Shown here: positions 23,082-28,838 of the stretch, one piece after another
How the letters are laid out: every line of letters begins with the position of its first letter
How positions within the stretch are numbered: position 1 is the first letter of the stretch
Source of the DNA: VRUG01 sp965372745
Lineage (GTDB): Bacteria > Planctomycetota > Phycisphaerae > Sedimentisphaerales > Anaerobacaceae
DNA length: 30,699 nt
Assembly (NCBI GenBank): GCA_965372745.1
Contig: CBDVDM010000021.1
Coordinates: 1 to 30,699 of the forward strand
Direction of reading: 5' to 3'
Notes under the pieces: model-generated
The model's database searches: none
Told to the model about the DNA's origin: nothing
The model's input: the letters and a program-made list of their open reading frames with translations, nothing else
Program-made: the position numbers and the translations under genes

Positions 23082-23546
23082 ATGAGCACATTGTGGCTCA
23101 AAATAGCGGTTATTTCAGCTATAATTATAGGCGCATTTATTCTTGTGAGTGTTCTCGCGCCGGTAGAAGAAAAACCGCAGCAGCAGGAAAAAAGTTACCA
23201 TGAAGTAATAGAAGAGGATGACAGGCGGCTGCGAGCCGAGCCGGAAGTCGAGAAACAACCTGAACCAGAAGCTGAACCTGCAAAACCCACATTCAGAGAG
23301 CTGTCTCTTGAAGAGCAGGTACAAGCCGGTAAATTATTTGAGATGGCACTGCTTTACAGAAAACAAGGCAGGTTGCCGGGAATGAGAAGTTATAAACTGA
23401 TGGTCGATTATTGTCGGCAGCTCATCAGAGAATATCCTGGTACTGTTTATTCATATAAGGCGAAAAGAATGCTTGGTGATCTTAGGCCGAGAGACCGCGA
23501 AAGATATGGAATCACCGACGAAGAGACAGACCTTTCAAGTTATTAA
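23082..23546 (+). CDS. small membrane-anchored helical (TPR-like) protein
   Basis: The 154-residue protein has a single N-terminal membrane helix (residues 5-27, LKIAVISAIIIGAFILVSVLA), a charged linker rich in Glu, Pro and Lys (about 28-72) and a helical C-terminal domain (about 78-140; LEEQVQAGKLFEMALLYRKQGR, then YKLMVDYCRQLIREYPGTVYSYKAKRMLG) that resembles one or two tetratricopeptide-type hairpins as in proteins that bind peptidoglycan or other proteins outside the membrane. No enzyme motif. I do not recognise the family. A probable GGAAGG site is 11 bases from the ATG. The ThyA-like gene starts 36 bases downstream. Confidence 0.7.
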   Translation: MSTLWLKIAVISAIIIGAFILVSVLAPVEEKPQQQEKSYHEVIEEDDRRLRAEPEVEKQPEPEAEPAKPTFRELSLEEQVQAGKLFEMALLYRKQGRLPGMRSYKLMVDYCRQLIREYPGTVYSYKAKRMLGDLRPRDRERYGITDEETDLSSY

Positions 23547-23582
23547 TACGTACGTTTGTCAGCAAAATTCATGGAGGCAGAA

Positions 23583-24473
23583 ATGAGTACTACGACATCA
23601 TCGGTAAATATACCTGTTATTTCCATAACAGCGGAGTGTCTTCCACAGGCATGGGAAAAAGCGGTATTGGCGGTTTGGGACAACGGAGTTGATATAAGAA
23701 CCCAGTATGATAAGCCGACGGACCCGCCAAGTAAGGACGCAACGGTAATGATAACGGTGGCTAATCCTTTTGCCGAGCCTCGTATCCACAAGAATTTCCC
23801 CGGCGGCCCCGCAGAATTGGAGGCTTACAGACAGGAAGTTGTAAACGGCATACATGACCACTGGGTAGACCCTGCAGCCGGCAAGTGGACTTACACCTAT
23901 CATGAGAGGATATTTGCATATTGCCCGGTTGAAAATATTCGTGATGAAAACTCACCGAAGCCATTTAAGAAATTCGATCAAATTCAGTATATAATTGATA
24001 GTCTTGCAGAAACATCACATACACGCAGAGCACAAGCTATAACATGGATGCCTACCGCAGACCCTGTAACAGATGACCCGCCCTGCCTTCAACGGATATG
24101 GTGCCGGCTGGTATCAAACGAGGCTGGCGAATTGTCGCTTAATATGAATACGCACTGGCGCAGCAGGGATTTGTATAAGGCATGGTTCATGAATGTTTAT
24201 GCACTGACAGATCTTCAAAGAGCAATAGCTGAGCGAATTTCTGAGAAGATAAACAAGGATGTGATTGTAGGCAGGTATGTTGACATAAGCGATTCGCTGC
24301 ATATTTATGGCAGCTACTTCGAGGATGCAGCAAAGGAAGTGGAAAAGATGCGACAAGCACCGTTTACAGAACGTGCATGGGAAACTACGCATCCTGCTTT
24401 TGAAATGATGACGTCCGAGGCGAGAGAAAATCTTGCAAAAGACCCGGATTGGTACGCAAAAGCGAGAGGTTAA
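23583..24473 (+). CDS. thymidylate synthase-fold protein (ThyA superfamily)
   Basis: The 296-residue protein has the thymidylate synthase catalytic landmarks. TRRAQAITWMP (about 147-157) matches the RR phosphate-binding region; DPPCLQRIWCRL (165-176) carries the nucleophile Cys168 in the PPC motif; WRSRDLYKAWFMNVYAL (192-208) keeps the RSxD pair and an Asn exactly 8 residues after the Asp, the position that selects uracil over cytosine; DSLHIYGSYFEDA (about 227-239) corresponds to the HxY dUMP-sugar segment. The N-terminal RTGTGT loop and usual folate C-terminus are not recognisable, so it is a divergent member; a methylating or hydroxymethylating role on dUMP is inferred. ATG 23583 is set by GGAGG 5 bases upstream. 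NrdR lies downstream. Confidence 0.75.
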   Translation: MSTTTSSVNIPVISITAECLPQAWEKAVLAVWDNGVDIRTQYDKPTDPPSKDATVMITVANPFAEPRIHKNFPGGPAELEAYRQEVVNGIHDHWVDPAAGKWTYTYHERIFAYCPVENIRDENSPKPFKKFDQIQYIIDSLAETSHTRRAQAITWMPTADPVTDDPPCLQRIWCRLVSNEAGELSLNMNTHWRSRDLYKAWFMNVYALTDLQRAIAERISEKINKDVIVGRYVDISDSLHIYGSYFEDAAKEVEKMRQAPFTERAWETTHPAFEMMTSEARENLAKDPDWYAKARG

Positions 24474-24540
24474 GCTTAAGGACATCTCTAAAAATTCATT
24501 TTGCCTTTTGGATTTCTTTTATTATGTTTTATCTTAGTTG

Positions 24541-24748
24541 GGCAATAAAGGTGGGCTGCATAATATGACGAGTTTTGTTATAGGCGGCAGCCATCGGTTG
24601 TTTAAACCAATCGCCCGGCCAGCATGGCAGTCCTGCCGCAGGGGGGGCAATTAATGCCGATCTCGGCAGGATCGAAATTTGAAGTCCTTGTTTAACATAA
24701 GGGCTTTTTAGAAATACATGGGGGGCCATGTGAATTTCTTCTAAGGGG
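24541..24748 (+). ncRNA. candidate structured RNA or leader before the terminator
   Basis: This GC-richer spacer contains several hairpins: GGCTGC-ATAA...TTAT...GCAGCC (24554-24592), TGCCGATCTCGGCA (24655-24668), CGATC...GATCG around 24658-24674, AAGTCCTT...AAGGGCTT (24682-24706) and CATGGGGGGCCATG (24717-24730). It ends at an excellent terminator. It does not match tmRNA, 4.5S or 6S RNA as I know them. A weak promoter-like TTGCCT/TATGTT pair lies at 24501-24528. It could be an independent small RNA or just a long 3' untranslated region of the ThyA-like gene. Confidence 0.3.
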
Positions 24749-24782
24749 GTCCCTGCGCCGAAAACGCAGGGACTTTTTTTTT
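24749..24782 (+). terminator. rho-independent terminator
   Basis: GTCCCTGCG (24749-24757) pairs perfectly with CGCAGGGAC (24765-24773) around a 7-base loop, followed by a run of about nine T. It ends transcription from the ThyA-like gene or from the structured spacer before nrdR. Confidence 0.9.
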
Positions 24783-24817
24783 GTGTTAAAAAAGCACGTA
24801 ATTTTCACAAGTTTTTT

Positions 24818-24845
24818 TTGACATACAAAATGTTGGGTTTATAAT
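24818..24845 (+). promoter_or_regulatory. promoter of nrdR
   Basis: TTGACA (24818-24823) and TATAAT (24840-24845) are both perfect and are 16 bases apart, between a terminator and the nrdR start. The leader would be about 58 bases. No NrdR box pair (the ACACWATATAT type) was recognised. Confidence 0.75.
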
Positions 24846-24910
24846 AACCATGTTAGCAAAATGTAGAATTCTGCGAGCAATAAATAGATTTTTAAAAGTA
24901 GGTTTAGCTT

Positions 24911-25399
24911 GTGAGATGCCCATTCTGTAAGGAAGACAATGATAAGGTTGTTGATTCCCGCTCAAGTGATGCCGGCAGAGTTATCAGGCGTCGCCGTCAG
25001 TGCCTTAGCTGTGATAAACGTTTTACCACTTATGAAAAGATAGGCGAAAGCTTTAAACTTTACGTGGTAAAGAAAGAGGACTTGCGAGTACCTTACGATA
25101 GAGATAAAATTATTGCAGGTTTGCAGAAGGCGTGTTACAAAAGACCGGTATCTGTTGAGCAGATTCAGCAGATAGCTGATAAGGTAGAGGAGGAAATATT
25201 CAGAAACTTCGACAAGGAGGTGTCTTCAGCTTTTATTGGAGAAAGTGTTATGAGACAGCTTCGCGGAGTGGATAATGTTGCATATATTCGCTTTGCGAGT
25301 GTGTATAGAGATTTTAAAGACGCTGATGACTTGATTGAGGAAGTAAGTCAGGTTATCGCTGAGACGAATCATATTGGCCAAAAAAAGCTTTTTCAGTAA
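24911..25399 (+). CDS. nrdR: transcriptional repressor NrdR
   Basis: Nucleotide-sensing repressor of ribonucleotide reductase genes. The 162-residue protein is standard: a zinc ribbon with Cys3, Cys6, Cys31 and Cys34 (MRCPFCKEDNDKVVDSR, RRQCLSCDKRFTTYEK), then an ATP-cone at about 49-139 (VVKKEDLRVPYDRDKIIAGLQKAC, IGESVMRQLRGVDNVAYIRFASVYRDF). GTG start; the promoter lies directly upstream. It is followed after 71 bases by a second gene consisting of ATP-cone-like domains, an unusual pairing. No ribonucleotide reductase gene lies in the window. Confidence 0.97.
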   Translation: MRCPFCKEDNDKVVDSRSSDAGRVIRRRRQCLSCDKRFTTYEKIGESFKLYVVKKEDLRVPYDRDKIIAGLQKACYKRPVSVEQIQQIADKVEEEIFRNFDKEVSSAFIGESVMRQLRGVDNVAYIRFASVYRDFKDADDLIEEVSQVIAETNHIGQKKLFQ

Positions 25400-25470
25400 T
25401 GAGAGTTAAAAAGTTGTTTTGAATAGCCGGCTCAGAAAAGAAAAGATTATTAAATTTTGCAGGGAAGCAA

Positions 25471-26061
25471 ATGGGCGGGGCGAAAAACAGGCTGAAGGTT
25501 GTAAAGGCGGATGGCAACGTTGAGGAGTATCTGCATACCAAGGTTATAGGTACTATCAGTAATGCCATGTCATGCGTAGAGCAAGGGGATGTTTACATTG
25601 CCCAGCAGCTTGCGGAAGTGGTTACCTACTATCTTTATCATAAGCATAGCCGGCGTACAATCACAAGTAGCGAGATATTTTCCGCAATTAAAGTGGTTTT
25701 GGCGGACACAAAATACAGTGAAGCAGCTGTCGCTTTAAATGAATATCATTACCGTCGCAAGCTTAAACGCAGCAGGATTGAGGTTGCATGTGTTGATATT
25801 TGCGAATTAGCAGATGCCAAATTGCTGTGTGAGTCGAATGCAGGGTATAAGCGAAGCCGGTGGAACAAATCGATAATAGTTAGTGGCCTTATTTCCAAAT
25901 ATAATGTCGACAGTCAGGCTGCACGTGCAATTGCCTCGATGGTCGAGGAAAAAATATTGAGTATGGGCATTGCTTTAGTGTCAGCCAGTTTGATAAAACA
26001 GCTTGTATTAAGTGATACAGCAGCTGTATTGCGAGCGGGAAATCAACTCCAAACTGCTTAA
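25471..26061 (+). CDS. stand-alone ATP-cone domain protein
   Basis: The 196-residue protein starts with a recognisable ATP-cone at about 7-98 (LKVVKADGNVEEYLHTKVIGTISNA, EIFSAIKVVLADTKYSEAAVALNEYHYRRKL), the nucleotide-binding module found in ribonucleotide reductase and NrdR. The second half (about 128-190, RWNKSIIVSGLISKYNVDSQAARAIASMVEEKI then SLIKQLVLSDTAAVLRAG) looks like a second, degenerate cone. There is no zinc ribbon and no reductase domain. It follows nrdR by 71 bases in the same direction, so shared transcription is likely; a nucleotide-dependent partner of NrdR or reductase is an inference. ATG 25471 is preceded by an AGGGA about 6 bases upstream. Confidence 0.78.
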   Translation: MGGAKNRLKVVKADGNVEEYLHTKVIGTISNAMSCVEQGDVYIAQQLAEVVTYYLYHKHSRRTITSSEIFSAIKVVLADTKYSEAAVALNEYHYRRKLKRSRIEVACVDICELADAKLLCESNAGYKRSRWNKSIIVSGLISKYNVDSQAARAIASMVEEKILSMGIALVSASLIKQLVLSDTAAVLRAGNQLQTA

Positions 26062-26096
26062 TTGTCTTCTAACAGAAAGAAACATTTGCATCTGTC

Positions 26097-26116
26097 ATTC
26101 CCGCGCAAGCGGGAAT
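26097..26116. repeat. REP-like hairpin at convergent gene ends
   Basis: ATTCCCGC-GCAA-GCGGGAAT, a perfect 8+4+8 stem-loop, follows GTC and is followed by CCAGA, the same layout as at 12517-12542. It lies between the convergent ATP-cone gene and miaA and may act as a two-way terminator or mRNA stabiliser. Confidence 0.7.
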
Positions 26117-26160
26117 CCAGACCACAATATGTGGCTCATCTTTCATTTTGTTAGAAATTC

Positions 26161-27075
26161 TTAAATATTTTCCGAAAGTATTTTTGTGCGTTCGAGGATT
26201 TTTTCTGCAGATTCATCAGCTTCGATATCCAGCCAGTTTACATTTTTGAAGGTCTTAAACCATGTGCGTTGATGTTTTGCCAGGTGCCTTGTGTTCTTTT
26301 TTATAAGTTCGAGCGATTTTTCGAGCGATGTTTTGTTGCTTAAATAGTCAATTATTTCAGCATACCCTATAGCGGATTGCGCCTGTTTACTTAGAGGTTT
26401 GTCTTCGTTTAATAGTGATTCGACTTCTTCAACCAGGCCGGCATCAATCATTTTTTTAACTCTTGCGTTTATTCTTTGAGATTCGACAGCCTTATCTCTT
26501 CTTAAGCCGATTATTTTCCAGTTACTGCAATTGTTTTGTGTCCATTGGCTCTGAAAGCTTGAAATAGGTTTACCGGTAAGCTCGTAAACTTCCAATGCTC
26601 GCATTATACGTTTTGAATCATTGGGATGAATTTTTTGAGCGGCTTGAGGGTCGAGTTTTGATAATTGCTCATGGAGTTTGGCAAGGCCCTGAGATTTTGC
26701 TTTTTCTTTTAGCTGGGTGCGGATTTCTTCATCAGTTCCGGGTCCCTCAAATAGGCCATAGAGTAAAGACTTAATATACAGAGCAGTGCCTCCGACGGCG
26801 ATTACAGGCTTGCCTCTTTTTTTTATCTGGTCTATAGTCTGGTTTGTTAGTTCTATAAATTTTCCGACACTGAAGGATTCACTTGGTTCGACGACATCGA
26901 TTAAATGATATTTAACTATTGTTTGAGCTTCTTTAGGCGGCTTTGCAGTGCCGACATCCATTCTGCGATAGATTTTCATTGAGTCGACGCTGATTATTTC
27001 AGCATCTGAGCTTTTGGCTAATTCAAAAGCCAGCTTTCCCTTGCCCGAGCCGGTTGTGCCAAGAATAAGGAGCAT
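26161..27075 (-). CDS. miaA: tRNA dimethylallyltransferase
   Basis: Adds a dimethylallyl group to adenosine 37 of tRNAs that read codons starting with U. The 304-residue protein has the P-loop at residues 5-12, IISVDSMKIYRRMDVGTAKP, the DxxP-type YHLIDVVEPSESFSVGKF, GGTALYIKSLLYGL, and the C-terminal QSAIGYAEIIDYL and LAKHQRTWFK. The P-loop reads GTTGSGKG: the usual Ser or Thr after the Lys is Gly. The start is fixed by an in-frame TAA just upstream. Substrate dimethylallyl diphosphate comes from the MEP pathway, whose first enzyme and a prenyl synthase are encoded nearby. Confidence 0.95.
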   Translation of the reverse strand: MLLILGTTGSGKGKLAFELAKSSDAEIISVDSMKIYRRMDVGTAKPPKEAQTIVKYHLIDVVEPSESFSVGKFIELTNQTIDQIKKRGKPVIAVGGTALYIKSLLYGLFEGPGTDEEIRTQLKEKAKSQGLAKLHEQLSKLDPQAAQKIHPNDSKRIMRALEVYELTGKPISSFQSQWTQNNCSNWKIIGLRRDKAVESQRINARVKKMIDAGLVEEVESLLNEDKPLSKQAQSAIGYAEIIDYLSNKTSLEKSLELIKKNTRHLAKHQRTWFKTFKNVNWLDIEADESAEKILERTKILSENI

Positions 27076-27236
27076 TTTTAATTTTTAGAGATACCATTAA
27101 ATTTCTAAGAAGACGTTAGGAATTTAAAGACGAAATTTCTGTTTACTATTTATTGTTATCGCCTTACTATTTTCAATAATTAGATAGTAAATTATTGAAC
27201 GTTAATAATCAATTGTCAATTGTGGATTGATATCTG

Positions 27237-28127
27237 ATGTTTGAAGCAGAGTTTAAAGAACAGTTAGCCGAGAAGGCCCAAGTTGTAAATAGCGTTCTTC
27301 AGAGGTTTTTGTCTGACCGCAATATTATAGATACTGGCCTTGAAGAAGTTTTCAGGTATGTACTGGAAGCAAAGGGCAAGCGGATTCGAGCGGCATTGGT
27401 TCTGTGGTGTTGTGAAGTCGTTAACGGCCGGGTGAATCATAATGCGGAGATTGCAGCAGCAGCGCTCGAGATGGTGCATACTTATTCGCTTATACATGAT
27501 GATTTACCTGCGATGGATGATGATGAAATTCGCAGGGGCAAGCCTACATGTCATAAGGCCTTTGATGAAGCTGCCGCTATTTTAACCGGTGACGGCCTTT
27601 TGACCCTTGCGTTTGGAATTTTATCTAAAGAGATTAACGATAGTGCTGTTGCAATAAAATTAGTCAGTCACCTGGCGGATGCAGCTGGGCCGGCGGGAAT
27701 GGTTGCAGGTCAGTTAGCAGATTTGAAGGCGGAAAAAACAAAAGGCAGTGAAGAGCTATTGGAGTATATCCATCTTAACAAGACCGCAAAGATGTTTCAA
27801 TGCAGTACTGCAATGGGAGCGATAACAGGTGGTGCAAAACGTCGTGAATATGAATTGCTTTGCGAATACGGTTTGAAGCTCGGCCTTGGTTTCCAGATAT
27901 CTGATGACATTCTTGATGTCTCCGGTTCAAGTAAGCAATTGGGCAAAACGACGGGCAAGGATGAAAAAGCAGGAAAAATAACATATCCGGCTTTATTGGG
28001 AATTGAGAAGTCGAGAAAAAGAGCTGAAAAGTTAGCTGAAGAGGCGGTGCAGGTTTTAGAACCTTTTGGAGAGAAGGCGAATATCCTGCGGCATTTAGCG
28101 AAAGCCTTGCTAAAGCGAACCAGATGA
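27237..28127 (+). CDS. ispA: polyprenyl (farnesyl/geranylgeranyl) diphosphate synthase
   Basis: Joins isopentenyl diphosphate to allylic diphosphates to give C15 or C20 chains. The first aspartate-rich motif is DDLPAMDDDE (88-97) in the bacterial style with two extra residues, followed by RRGKPTCHKAFDEA; the second is DDILD (223-227). KGKRIRAAL (47-55) and AGGQ-like MVAGQLADL are typical. At 296 residues it is normal for IspA; the residues before the first motif (SLIH) favour a short-chain product, though the exact length cannot be read. It lies 711 bases upstream of dxs in the same direction. The 161-base gap to miaA is AT-rich and otherwise empty. Confidence 0.93.
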   Translation: MFEAEFKEQLAEKAQVVNSVLQRFLSDRNIIDTGLEEVFRYVLEAKGKRIRAALVLWCCEVVNGRVNHNAEIAAAALEMVHTYSLIHDDLPAMDDDEIRRGKPTCHKAFDEAAAILTGDGLLTLAFGILSKEINDSAVAIKLVSHLADAAGPAGMVAGQLADLKAEKTKGSEELLEYIHLNKTAKMFQCSTAMGAITGGAKRREYELLCEYGLKLGLGFQISDDILDVSGSSKQLGKTTGKDEKAGKITYPALLGIEKSRKRAEKLAEEAVQVLEPFGEKANILRHLAKALLKRTR

Positions 28128-28168
28128 GTAAAAGATTAGGCAATTTGAGTTTTTTTTACTCTTTTCTT
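28126..28168 (+). terminator. possible weak terminator after ispA
   Basis: GAGTAAAA (28126-28133) pairs with TTTTACTC (28154-28161) and is followed by TTTTCTTT. The stem is only AT-rich 8 bp and includes the ispA stop codon, so termination would be inefficient. Confidence 0.3.
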
Positions 28169-28579
28169 TGGGTCTTGGTGGCTATTCTCATTTACTATTT
28201 TCTATTGACGATTTACTATTGTTTTCAACTCCGTGGTTAATTTTTTATGTCTTAGGAATCAGCGAAATCAGTGTAATCTGTGTTAAAAAATATCTCTGTG
28301 AACTCTGTGTCCTCTGTGGCAAAAATAGTTTGTGTCTTTTGTACCTTTTCGTGGCTAAATTTGTTTTGAACATTTTTATTTGTAATTTTGTGCTTGTTTA
28401 GGATTTAGGTATTAGGATTTCGGATTTTCGCATCATTTGCGCAAGTGCATTTTTTCACGAAGTCATTTTTGGGTCATTTTGATGCACTTTCGTGTCAATT
28501 TATGCAAACTTTTGTAATTTTTTGTTACTTTTTGCGCTGTTTTGACGCCTTTTTTCTGCAACTTGCGCGAATAATCGTG
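28162..28579. other. non-coding AT-rich spacer with degraded repeat phrases
   Basis: The spacer contains tandem-like phrases (TTTACTATTTTC, CTCTGTGAACTCTGTGTCC) also found at about 5160-5230 and 21940-21970. Bases 28440-28560 are very T-rich on this strand, with recurring TTTTTG and GCATTTT words. A 96-codon open frame at 28445-28735 has no ribosome binding site, is Phe/Leu-rich and is rejected as chance. I see no gene or RNA here. Confidence 0.5.
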
Positions 28580-28777
28580 CTAATTTGCTTGTTCAAATAT
28601 TCCATCTTCTCTATTTTCCAAAAGCAGGACCCGCACAAGCTGATTTTTCTCGTAAATGTCACCGTCTCTGTTAAAATAGACAACAAAATATCTCTCACTT
28701 CTACCGCTAATTTCTTTACCTATATTCTCAGTTAAAACTGTCACTTCCTCTCCTATAAATCGCTCCAAACTAACCCA
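28580..28777 (-). pseudogene. orphan TRAM-domain remnant of a MiaB/MtaB-type methylthiotransferase
   Basis: An open stretch of about 65 codons on the minus strand (up to an in-frame TAA at 28778-28780) reads RFIGEEVTVLTENIGKEI and then GRSERYFVVYFNRDGD, ending shortly after. This is the shape of a TRAM domain, the C-terminal RNA-binding module of tRNA methylthiotransferases: G-x-x-V-x-V-L, then a SG-R...Y-x-V-x-F pattern. The radical-SAM and UPF0004 parts are absent; only 60 bases separate it from dxs. The only start is TTG 28768 without a ribosome binding site. It may be a gene remnant, or a stand-alone small TRAM protein. Confidence 0.5.
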
Positions 28778-28838
28778 TTACCTTTTATTTGTAATTGATT
28801 GAAATTAAGTGTGTTTTTTCATATAATGGGTGGTTCAA

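Noticed and set aside
24529..24729. 66-codon minus-strand open frame in the structured spacer
   Set aside because: No ribosome binding site, no recognised family, and the DNA is dominated by hairpins; chance frame more likely.
24541..24782. tmRNA, 4.5S SRP RNA or 6S RNA
   Set aside because: No tRNA-like ends or CCA, no GGAAGCAG-type SRP loop, and no clear 6S open-bubble layout on either strand.
28445..28735. 96-codon plus-strand open frame
   Set aside because: Phe/Leu-rich reading of T-rich spacer, no ribosome binding site; the TRAM-like remnant on the opposite strand explains part of it better.
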